A DNA stretch of 6,318 bases. Origin: Candidatus Microgenomates bacterium (GTDB lineage: Bacteria; Patescibacteriota; Microgenomatia; 2-02-FULL-39-11). The DNA lies in the NCBI GenBank assembly GCA_022866885.1, contig JALHWS010000161.1, positions 1-6,318 of the forward strand, read 5' to 3'. Below the pieces are notes generated by a model. The model made no database searches. It was not told where the DNA came from and was given only the letters and a program-made list of their open reading frames with translations. The first letter of the stretch is position 1, and every line of letters starts with the position of its first letter. A program made the position numbers and the translations under genes. Shown in pieces: positions 1 through 5,860 of this stretch.

Positions 1-2136
1 CATAAATTTCTCAAACCGGAAGGGAAATTGTTATTGGTTACCCAAGACGGTGAAGAAATCGACGATCTTTATCTTAAGCAAAACGTCAATATTTTAAAAA
101 TCGGCGATCTGGTTGCCTGGCCGGCCGATGAACTGGCAGAAAAAATTTTCAAGACAATTTTTTCCAGCAAAAGCGGAAAAATAATTGACGTCCGAAAAAA
201 AGCCCAAAAAATCCAAGCGGAAATCCCCATTATAAAGTCCCTTCCGGAAGAAAATCTAAAACATCATCTTTTTAAACGAACTCCACTTCCCTCTTCCCAA
301 GCGAAAATAAAAGCGACCACCAGAATAAATTTTATGCCAATATTCCTGACGCTGGTAATGGTAATTATATTCTCTTCCATCGCTTTAGCAGGATTTACTT
401 ATTTATATATCAAAGATTTGTCAAAAATTTTCAACAATTTCCAAACCCATCTGGCCACTTCAGATATCGAAGCAATCGGTAATGATTTCTCTCAAGCAAA
501 AAAGAAAATCCAGTTGGGTAAGTCAGTTTACAATTTCGCTTACAATATCCTGATTCCTTTCCAGGAATTAAAAGCCGTTAAAGACATCGGGATAGTTTTC
601 AGCTCTTCAAGCGAACTGATCACCTCCGGTGAAGAGGTGGTTGGTTATTTCCAAAAATTCAATCCTGTCAATGCCGGTTCTTTGACGGATTTTGAAATCA
701 CTGTCAAAAAAGTTGACAACCTCATCCTTTCACTTTCCCAAACTAAAAGCCGGCTAGACCTTGTTAGTCTCCCCTATTTTCCCAAAAGCACTTTTAATAA
801 TTTCCTGACGACTTCTTTGGATAAATTAATAACTCTGCGTCAACTTTTACCCATCGCCCAAAAAATCATCATCACCGACAAGAAAACCACTTATCTGGTC
901 TTATTCCAAAACAATATGGAACTTCGTCCGACCGGCGGTTTCATCGGCTCATACGGGCTTCTCACTTTTGAAAACGGGAAAATAGCCGATTTCCAAATAT
1001 ATGACGTTTATGCCGCCGACGGCCAGTTAAAAGGTCACGTCGAACCGCCTCTTCCCATCAGGAAATACTTGAACCAGCCGAACTGGTTTTTAAGAGACAG
1101 CAACTTTGATCCGGATTTTGCCCTTTCGGCCAGTCAGGCGATTTGGTTTTTGGAAAAAGAGACCGGCCAAAAAGCAGACGGGGTGATCGGCATAAACTTA
1201 AATTTGCTCCTCCAGCTTCTCCGGGTCATCGGCCCGATCACTTTGCCGGATTTTAATGATGAGATCATTACCAGCGATAATTTTTATTTTAAAACCCAAT
1301 CCTATTCCCAAAAAGACTTCTTTCCCGGCTCCAGCGCAAAAAAAGATTTTTTAAGCAGTCTTACCAAGGCGATGGAAATGAAACTGACAGCCAGGGAGGG
1401 GATACGCTACCTTGATATTCTGATTTCCCTTAAAAACTCCCTGGAAGAAAAAAACATTCTCCTGTACTCAACAGACGAAAACATTCAAAAGGAAATCGAA
1501 AAAGCGGGCTGGGCGGGAAGGATCTCGGTCGTCTCCTGTCTTGATAATTTTTCAAAATGTTTTCCAGATTATCTGTCAGTTAACGAAGCCAATTTCGGCG
1601 TCAATAAAGCCAACTATTTTATCGCCAAATCAACGGCCGTTGAAAAAAGGTTCAGCGTCAACGGCGACATCGTCAGCACGGTGACAATTTCTTATGAAAA
1701 CAAAAGCCTTCCCAACCTGCTGACCGCCAGCCATTACCTGAATTATTTGCGTTTTTTTGTGCCAAACGGCAGCCGTTTGATGGGAGCGACCTTTAACGGG
1801 AAATTTATTGCTCCGGACAATATTGAAACTGTACTTTACGCCGGCGACAAAACCTCATTCGGTTTTCTGATTGATATCCTGCCTGACAGTCAGGCGATCG
1901 TGAAAGTTTCGTATCTTTCGCCAAAACAGATGACCAAAGAGGGGAGCGCCTACCAGTTATTTTTCCAAAAACAGGGAGGGGATAAGAATTCGCCGCTCAT
2001 TATCTCCATCGTTTATCCGACGGGGATACTCATGAAACCGCTTAACTTCAAATCAACAGCCGGCCGCGATCAGGAGATTTACTACACCACAGACACTTCG
2101 GTTGATAGGATTTTTTCCTTAGAGGTTACCCAGTAA
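1..2136 (+). CDS. DUF4012 domain membrane protein, 5' end outside window
   Basis: The frame is open from base 1 (reads HKFLKPEGKL before the first possible start, a TTG at base 28), so the true start lies upstream and about 711 residues are visible. A single membrane segment is encoded at about 337-411 (FMPIFLTLVMVIIFSSIALA), after about 110 residues of predicted cytoplasmic sequence. A helical region follows, then the DUF4012 core at about 886-1290. The core shows the family hallmarks: QNNMELRPTGGFIGSYG, a D-x-Y element (IYDVYAADG), the LRDSNFDPDF block, and DGVIGIN followed by LLRVIGPITLP. A C-terminal beta-rich part begins with NKANYFIAKS and a repeated-strand region. DUF4012 has no firmly established biochemical function. 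It is common in CPR bacteria and some Gram-positives, often near polysaccharide or envelope genes. The part before the membrane segment could be the end of a fused Rossmann-type domain. The 3' end overlaps the convergent LCP gene by 18 bases. Family call is secure; function is unknown. Confidence 0.9.
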   Translation, partial: HKFLKPEGKLLLVTQDGEEIDDLYLKQNVNILKIGDLVAWPADELAEKIFKTIFSSKSGKIIDVRKKAQKIQAEIPIIKSLPEENLKHHLFKRTPLPSSQAKIKATTRINFMPIFLTLVMVIIFSSIALAGFTYLYIKDLSKIFNNFQTHLATSDIEAIGNDFSQAKKKIQLGKSVYNFAYNILIPFQELKAVKDIGIVFSSSSELITSGEEVVGYFQKFNPVNAGSLTDFEITVKKVDNLILSLSQTKSRLDLVSLPYFPKSTFNNFLTTSLDKLITLRQLLPIAQKIIITDKKTTYLVLFQNNMELRPTGGFIGSYGLLTFENGKIADFQIYDVYAADGQLKGHVEPPLPIRKYLNQPNWFLRDSNFDPDFALSASQAIWFLEKETGQKADGVIGINLNLLLQLLRVIGPITLPDFNDEIITSDNFYFKTQSYSQKDFFPGSSAKKDFLSSLTKAMEMKLTAREGIRYLDILISLKNSLEEKNILLYSTDENIQKEIEKAGWAGRISVVSCLDNFSKCFPDYLSVNEANFGVNKANYFIAKSTAVEKRFSVNGDIVSTVTISYENKSLPNLLTASHYLNYLRFFVPNGSRLMGATFNGKFIAPDNIETVLYAGDKTSFGFLIDILPDSQAIVKVSYLSPKQMTKEGSAYQLFFQKQGGDKNSPLIISIVYPTGILMKPLNFKSTAGRDQEIYYTTDTSVDRIFSLEVTQ

Positions 2137-3270
2137 TCCTTTCCCTTTATTGATAAATTCCTCTTGTTTAAAAATTTCCATTTCGCTGACAAAATCAGAG
2201 ACTAGTTTTTTTCCGTTTTTATCCCCACAGCCGAGGACAAAGTAGCGCAGTATTTCAAAGTGAAATTGGTTTCTTTTCCCCTCGTTTCCGATTTGCAGCC
2301 AAAGTTGTTGAGTGAAAGGCGTTTTGACGATTTGGCAAACGGAGCTGTTTTGTTTATTGGTTAGATATTTTTCCAACCGGTTAGTCAAATTTGTCAAATA
2401 CCCCTCCATATCATTTTGGTAGTCAAGATACTCCTTATCGCTTTGCCAGTTTTCTCCGGTTTTATACTCATCCTCGAAAAAATGGATTTCCGAAGTTTTA
2501 TAGTTGGGAATCGGTTTAGTCACCAATTCAATCCGTCCCGGCTCATTCGGCAAGTTAAAAGTAATGAGCGTATCCATTGTCAAACTGGCTGTCTCAAAAT
2601 CCAGATCCGTGTCTATAAACGTATACAGAAGATTGGTTAAAGCTTTGGGGAGGAAAGCAATCTGGCTTAAATGGCTGATGATCATGTCTTTAAGAAAAAG
2701 AGCCTGATTGCGACTCCGTTGATTATCGCCGATGAGATAGCGCCTGTTTCGTAAAAACTGAAGGGAAGGGGATTCCGGGATGCCCAAGATCCGCAAAACC
2801 CCTAAGGTTTGGGAAAAATTTATTTTGACCAGATAATCAATTTTCAGTTTAGTGATCTTTTCGATTTGGGAAACGGCATATTTTATGCCCATCAGATGAC
2901 AGGAGTTACTGAGATACGCACTCTCACTGCCAACCTGCGGCAAATCAATGGACGTACCCCGGGGGATACTGGTAATCCTTAACTTTTTTTGACTTGGGAT
3001 GATTGAGAAAATATGGATGGCGTCACAGCGGGGATTTTTGTCGCCGCGACGTCCGTCAAGACCGAGCAGTAAAATATTGACCGGTTTAGTAAGTACAGGT
3101 TTCAAAGTAACCGTAGGGGATAAAGAAGGTATGGAAGGAGAAGTTGAGATTGAGGGAATATTGGTTGCAGTTTTACTAGCCGGAGAAAAATAAAGCCATT
3201 TGATTACGGTTAGGGAGACAATAAACATGATAGCGGTGACGGCGATTATCAGTCCGAATTTCTTTTTCAT
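2119..3270 (-). CDS. LytR-CpsA-Psr (LCP) family-like membrane protein
   Basis: A 383-residue protein starting MKKKFGLIIA. The frame extends to 3327, but that start is a TTG inside the opposing L25 promoter; the ATG at 3270 gives a clean short basic N-terminus before a membrane helix (residues 5-28). A Ser/Pro/Thr linker (29-62) leads to an LCP-like domain from about residue 64: VNILLLGLDG, then PRCDA (81-84, matching the family's RxD), SIPRGT (101-106), and GDNQRSRNQ (181-189), which matches the family's D..R..RQ block. LCP enzymes transfer lipid-linked glycopolymers to peptidoglycan or protein outside the membrane. The usual SIPRD aspartate is glycine here. About 150 C-terminal residues are not recognised. 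Four cysteines (82, 124, 312, 348) all fall in the predicted extracellular part, so disulfides are possible. No Shine-Dalgarno is seen. Membership is likely; whether it is catalytically active is uncertain. Confidence 0.8.
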   Translation of the reverse strand: MKKKFGLIIAVTAIMFIVSLTVIKWLYFSPASKTATNIPSISTSPSIPSLSPTVTLKPVLTKPVNILLLGLDGRRGDKNPRCDAIHIFSIIPSQKKLRITSIPRGTSIDLPQVGSESAYLSNSCHLMGIKYAVSQIEKITKLKIDYLVKINFSQTLGVLRILGIPESPSLQFLRNRRYLIGDNQRSRNQALFLKDMIISHLSQIAFLPKALTNLLYTFIDTDLDFETASLTMDTLITFNLPNEPGRIELVTKPIPNYKTSEIHFFEDEYKTGENWQSDKEYLDYQNDMEGYLTNLTNRLEKYLTNKQNSSVCQIVKTPFTQQLWLQIGNEGKRNQFHFEILRYFVLGCGDKNGKKLVSDFVSEMEIFKQEEFINKGKGLLGNL

Positions 3271-3276
3271 AAAGCA

Positions 3277-3282
3277 ATTATG
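3277..3282 (-). promoter_or_regulatory. Possible -10 element for the LCP-like gene
   Basis: On the minus strand CATAAT (5 of 6 to TATAAT) ends six bases before the chosen ATG at 3270, which would put the transcription start on the A of the start codon. I find no good -35 at 16-18 bases; TTGAAG lies 21 bases upstream. An alternative TATATT lies a little further upstream. Weak evidence. Confidence 0.3.
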
Positions 3283-3299
3283 AAACAAATATAATCTTA

Positions 3300-3328
3300 T
3301 TGACTTCAAAAGGGAAGCCCGGTACAAT
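3300..3328 (+). promoter_or_regulatory. Sigma70-type promoter of rplY
   Basis: TTGACT (3300-3305), a 17-base spacer and TACAAT (3323-3328) each match the consensus at 5 of 6 positions. Transcription should start at about 3334-3336, six to eight bases before the ATG at 3342. No Shine-Dalgarno fits in that space, so the message would be near-leaderless. Confidence 0.8.
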
Positions 3329-3341
3329 ACACTAACTGTTT

Positions 3342-4061
3342 ATGGAAAAAATTGCCTTAAAAGCTGATTCCCGAAAAATTGTTGGCCGTAAGGTCAAAAC
3401 ACTCCGAAGGGAAGGACTGATTCCGGCCAGTGTCTATGGAAAAGATTTTCAGTCACAGTCGATCGTTTTGAATTTGAAGGAATTTCAATCCGTCTTTGCC
3501 AAAGCCGGCGAGACGGGTCTGGTTGACCTTCAACTGGAAGGGAAAGGTCTGCCGGTTCTTATTCATACTCTTCAATATCATCCTGTCACGGGACTGCCGC
3601 TCCATGTCGATTTCTACAAAGTCAATTTGAAACAGAAAGTGACTGCTAAAGTGCCTCTGGTTCAAATTGGCGAATCACCGGCGGTTAAAGATAGAATCGG
3701 TGCGCTATTGACGCTTTTGACTGAAATTGAAGTAGAAGCTTTACCGGCAGATTTACCGGACAAGATCGAAGTGGATATTGCCAAGCTGTCAGCTATTGAT
3801 CAGGCCATTAAGGTCCAAGATTTGAAAATTCCAAGCGGAGTTAAAATTCTTGCCGACGTCAATTTAGATATAGTTAAGATCGGCTCTCTTGTTTCTAAAG
3901 AAGCAGAAAAGATGGTAAAAGAAGAAGCGGAGAAAGCCGCCGCGACTGCCGCCGCGACTGCCACCACGGCAGAAAACGTCCTTTCCGAAGGGGTAAAGAA
4001 AGAAGAAGCCGCTCCTTCATCTTCGGAAAAGAAAGCCGCCGCTCCCGAAGCCAAAAAATAA
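3342..4061 (+). CDS. rplY: 50S ribosomal protein L25 (TL5/Ctc type)
   Basis: A 239-residue protein that binds 5S rRNA in the large ribosomal subunit. The N-terminal L25 domain (about 1-93) carries the family pattern: LKADSRKIVGRKVKTLRREG, IPASVYGKD, and HPVTGLPLHVDFYKVN. A C-terminal beta domain of the TL5/Ctc type (about 94-185) follows, with PLVQIGESPAVK, EVEALPADLPDKIEVD and IPSGVKILAD. The last 50 or so residues are an Ala/Lys/Glu/Thr tail of low complexity, as in many long L25 proteins. It begins at the ATG just downstream of its own strong promoter and appears monocistronic, flanked by divergent and convergent genes. The long form is the common one outside the gamma-proteobacteria, where the C-terminal domain is often missing. 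Identification is confident. Confidence 0.96.
   Translation: MEKIALKADSRKIVGRKVKTLRREGLIPASVYGKDFQSQSIVLNLKEFQSVFAKAGETGLVDLQLEGKGLPVLIHTLQYHPVTGLPLHVDFYKVNLKQKVTAKVPLVQIGESPAVKDRIGALLTLLTEIEVEALPADLPDKIEVDIAKLSAIDQAIKVQDLKIPSGVKILADVNLDIVKIGSLVSKEAEKMVKEEAEKAAATAAATATTAENVLSEGVKKEEAAPSSSEKKAAAPEAKK
3936..3971 (+). repeat. 12-base tandem repeat in the L25 tail
   Basis: The unit GCCGCCGCGACT occurs twice exactly (3936-3947, 3948-3959), followed by a degenerate third copy GCCACCACGGCA (3960-3971). It encodes AAAT-AAAT-ATTA in the disordered tail and is likely to vary in copy number. Confidence 0.85.
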
Positions 4062-4076
4062 CTTCCATATACAAGA

Positions 4077-4108
4077 GATTGCCACGTCGCTTCGCTCCTC
4101 GCAATGAC
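4077..4108. repeat. Dispersed palindromic intergenic repeat, possible terminator
   Basis: The stretch reads, on the minus strand, GTCATTGCGAGGAGCGAAGC followed by a GACGTGGCAATC-like end. I recognise this from many unrelated bacterial genomes as a dispersed intergenic repeat, often mis-annotated as short peptides such as SLRGAKRRGNL. Arms ATTGC (4078-4082) and GCAAT (4101-4105) can pair, and the minus strand centre contains GCGAAGC, known as an unusually stable DNA mini-hairpin. It fills the gap between the convergent rplY and TPR-like genes. T-runs lie on each side (4115-4119 on +, about 4053-4058 on -), so it may also end transcription in both directions. Repeat identity is from memory, not from a search. 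Confidence 0.7.
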
Positions 4109-4117
4109 ATGAGATTT

Positions 4118-4645
4118 TTATTCTCCCAAGAGGTTATTCCCGATATTTGCTGAAGGATTTTCTTTGGTGACGGTTTTCAGATAAGCGGTACTTTTTTCCC
4201 GGTCATTGAGAAGGTAATATAAAACCGCCAATTTCATTTTGGCGTAAGTATAATCCCCAAAAACTCCTTCGAGTTTTTCCCAATTTTCCGCTTCTTTTTT
4301 GATTTTTTCTCTTTTGGAAACAAGATTGTTCCAAGTTTGGGCCGGAGCTGATTGTTGGCCAAGCGTTTTCGAGTCGGAAAGAGAGGGGACTTTATAAAAT
4401 AATTGGGCCAGTTGATATTCTTTTTCAGCCGCCTTTTCGTTTACCGTTAAGTAATTTTGCCCCAATTCTTCATGGAAACGGCTGGTGAACGGTTGGGCCA
4501 GAATCTTATTTTTCAACCGTTCTGAATTGTCCATTTTAACAAAGAAGGAATAGTGAAGATTAACGCCGGTTATAGTCAGCAACAAAGACCAGAGGATGAC
4601 TGCGGAAATTCTGCGGTTAAAATGCGGGAATTTAACAAGCTTCAT
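4118..4645 (-). CDS. TPR-like single-pass membrane protein
   Basis: A 175-residue protein starting MKLVKFPHFN. The frame stays open upstream to a TTG at 4717, but a promoter with its -10 at 4659-4664 places the transcript start at about 4652, which excludes the ATGs at 4660 and 4675 and favours the ATG at 4645. Residues 13-30 form a membrane helix after a basic N-terminus, so most of the protein should lie outside. Two stretches resemble tetratricopeptide repeats: FHEELGQNYL...AAEKEYQLAQLFYKVP (57-87) and YAKMKLAVLYYLLNDREKS...ENPS (131-165). TPRs mediate protein contacts, so a scaffold role is plausible. Between them is a Ser/Gln/Ala-rich loop and a charged helix. It is divergent from the secreted-protein operon. 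I do not recognise a named family, and the partner is unknown. Confidence 0.75.
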   Translation of the reverse strand: MKLVKFPHFNRRISAVILWSLLLTITGVNLHYSFFVKMDNSERLKNKILAQPFTSRFHEELGQNYLTVNEKAAEKEYQLAQLFYKVPSLSDSKTLGQQSAPAQTWNNLVSKREKIKKEAENWEKLEGVFGDYTYAKMKLAVLYYLLNDREKSTAYLKTVTKENPSANIGNNLLGE

Positions 4646-4658
4646 ATCTTCATCTTCC

Positions 4659-4688
4659 ATTATATTAAGGGGCATGATCTTTAAGCAA
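4659..4688 (-). promoter_or_regulatory. Promoter of the TPR-like gene
   Basis: On the minus strand TTGCTT (4683-4688), an 18-base spacer and a perfect TATAAT (4659-4664). The expected start at about 4652 leaves a leader of about seven bases before the ATG at 4645. The -35 is weak (3 of 6). Confidence 0.6.
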
Positions 4689-4703
4689 GAGTGGAATTTC
4701 CTA

Positions 4704-4732
4704 TTGACGGAAAACAAAATTTAGCGGAAAAT
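4704..4732 (+). promoter_or_regulatory. Promoter of the secreted-protein operon
   Basis: TTGACG (4704-4709, 5 of 6), a 17-base spacer and GAAAAT (4727-4732, 4 of 6). The start would fall at 4739-4740, on the ATG at 4740, so the message would be leaderless. The -35 lies 15 bases from the -35 of the divergent gene. The -10 is weak. Confidence 0.5.
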
Positions 4733-4739
4733 GATATTA

Positions 4740-5387
4740 ATGAAAACCGGCTGCCCGAAATTAAAAGGAATTTTATTGTTATTTTTTGGTATCTTATTCG
4801 TATTTCCCCGACAAACTTTTGCCGAGGAAGGGGCTTCCATTTCCGCTTCCGTGACTGCTTCACCGGTTAATAATCAGGTAAACCAATTGCAACTTTTGAA
4901 CGAGTCAACCCCTTCATCGCAGTCAGCCATAAATTTTGAGGCCCAAGCTTCCCTGAAGACTATGGTTTCCCGGATTAAGGCCGCTTCGGCAAGACTGGAA
5001 AATATCACTAACAGGATTGCCGCCCGGATGGAAATAATGAAACAGCAAAATTACAGGGTTGCCAACCGGGACATCCTGCTTTTAAACATTTTAAAAAAGG
5101 ATTCGGCAAAGTTAAAGGAAGAAATCCCAAAATTTATTATTGCCTGGGAAAATTTCCAACAAAACTCAGATACGAAAAAAAATTATCCGGCCTTTCGCAA
5201 ACAAATCATTGTTATTATTAATTTATTGAAGTCAATTGATACCCAGCAGAAAAAATTAGTCGGTAATCTCAAATTATATAGTCCGCCGTCAGCAGTTCCG
5301 ACCAAAAAGCCGACTCCAACGCGTAAACCGACACCGACAAAAATTCCAACACCGACCAAAAAGCCGACGGTGACGCCAAAAATATGA
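4740..5387 (+). CDS. Secreted helical protein with Pro-Thr-Lys tail
   Basis: A 215-residue protein starting MKTGCPKLKG. An in-frame ATG at 4731 overlaps the likely -10, so 4740 is preferred. Residues 1-28 are a signal peptide: basic start, hydrophobic core ILLLFFGILFVF, and a likely signal peptidase I site after QTFA (28). There is no lipobox; Cys5 precedes the core. A Ser/Thr/Asn-rich stretch (29-64) is followed by a charged, heptad-like helical region (about 65-178; e.g. ARLENITNRIAARMEIMKQQ) that is probably a helical bundle or coiled coil. The tail (180-215) is made of four copies of a [KR][KI]PTPT-like hexad and ends without membrane segment or sorting signal. Its stop overlaps the next start as ATGA, so the two are probably co-translated. 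No family recognised; a wall-associated structural or binding protein is a guess. Confidence 0.75.
   Translation: MKTGCPKLKGILLLFFGILFVFPRQTFAEEGASISASVTASPVNNQVNQLQLLNESTPSSQSAINFEAQASLKTMVSRIKAASARLENITNRIAARMEIMKQQNYRVANRDILLLNILKKDSAKLKEEIPKFIIAWENFQQNSDTKKNYPAFRKQIIVIINLLKSIDTQQKKLVGNLKLYSPPSAVPTKKPTPTRKPTPTKIPTPTKKPTVTPKI
5304..5375 (+). repeat. 18-base degenerate tandem repeat (PTPT hexads)
   Basis: Four 18-base units encode KKPTPT, RKPTPT, KIPTPT and KKPTVT at the C-terminus of the secreted protein. The protein repeat is better kept than the DNA, suggesting selection on a basic, extended Pro/Thr rod rather than recent duplication. Confidence 0.8.
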
Positions 5388-5860
5388 ACGAACAAACAAA
5401 CCCAAACGGTTACACCAGTAACGTTTCTTTAAGCGACGAGCAGGTTAATTTAGGTCAAGACACCCCAGCATCTCCGCCGGTAGCGGAAACGACCGTTGTC
5501 GTTTCGCCTTTGAGAAGAGGACCACCAAAGTGGTTCTATTTTATATTCCTCCTTGTACTGGTGGCTTTTATCGTCGTAACGGCAATTTTGATCATTACCT
5601 TAAATAACAAGCAATCAGGCGGGAAAACCGCTGAACAAAAACCTTCGTCACAAACGGAAATAACTGCCACTCCGACTAAAGAATTGAGTCCCACTCCAAG
5701 TGTGCCTCAAGTTGATCCGGCGATTTTGAAGTTAAACCAATTAGATTCTTCTGATGAATTGGCAAATATAGAAACTGATACTAAGGGTACGGATTTGACG
5801 TTTATAGAAGACAGCTTGTCTGCGCTGGACAGTAAAATAGGATCTACCTCCGGTAGATGA
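5384..5860 (+). CDS. Single-pass membrane protein with CPR-type SDEL/TDL motif
   Basis: A 158-residue protein with a 49-residue polar N-terminus, a positively charged border (LRRGPPK), one membrane helix (50-73), a Ser/Thr/Pro linker (about 74-109) and a short acidic helical C-terminus (110-158). That end carries SSDELANIETDTKGTDLTFIEDSLSAL. The pattern SDEL..IE.D...TDL..(I/L)(D/E)..L is one I have seen at the end of small CPR surface proteins, function unknown. The positive charge before the helix favours an inside N-terminus and outside C-terminus. Start ATG overlaps the upstream stop (ATGA), with no visible Shine-Dalgarno, so translation probably depends on re-initiation after the secreted protein. 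The 3' end overlaps the convergent sortase-signal gene by 17 bases. Real gene likely; role unknown. Confidence 0.75.
   Translation: MNEQTNPNGYTSNVSLSDEQVNLGQDTPASPPVAETTVVVSPLRRGPPKWFYFIFLLVLVAFIVVTAILIITLNNKQSGGKTAEQKPSSQTEITATPTKELSPTPSVPQVDPAILKLNQLDSSDELANIETDTKGTDLTFIEDSLSALDSKIGSTSGR
5842..5858. terminator. Hairpin across two convergent stop codons
   Basis: ATCTACC (5842-5848) and GGTAGAT (5852-5858) form a perfect seven-base stem with a three-base loop. It contains the whole TAG stop of the minus-strand gene (5844-5846) and the first base of the TGA of the plus-strand gene (5858-5860). On the plus strand a six-T run follows only at 5871-5876, and on the minus strand only a short T-run, so it is not a textbook intrinsic terminator. 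A bidirectional ending signal or mRNA 3' end protector is plausible. Confidence 0.45.

Noticed and set aside
3271..3327. Upstream extension of the LCP-like frame to a TTG at 3327
   Set aside because: The start would lie inside the -10 box of the opposing rplY promoter and would add 19 residues before an otherwise standard membrane anchor.
3895..4110. Minus-strand frame starting with SLRGAKRRGNL opposite the end of rplY
   Set aside because: The N-terminus is a typical spurious translation of the dispersed repeat, and the rest is antisense to the low-complexity L25 tail.
4646..4717. Upstream extension of the TPR-like frame (TTG at 4717, ATGs at 4675 and 4660)
   Set aside because: They lie upstream of or within the TATAAT at 4659-4664, so the predicted transcript would not contain them.
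5304..5375. CRISPR array or other spaced repeat
   Set aside because: The units are contiguous, degenerate at DNA level and encode a Pro-Thr-Lys repeat; there are no unique spacers.
5385..5387. UGA read as glycine (Gracilibacteria/SR1 code)
   Set aside because: The TGA falls exactly where the next gene starts in an ATGA overlap, and the TGA at 5858 ends a protein at a sensible place; the standard code explains all genes.
5183..5395. Minus-strand Gly/Val-rich frame opposite the PTPT repeat
   Set aside because: It is the antisense reading of the Pro-Thr-Lys tandem repeat, with no independent gene features.
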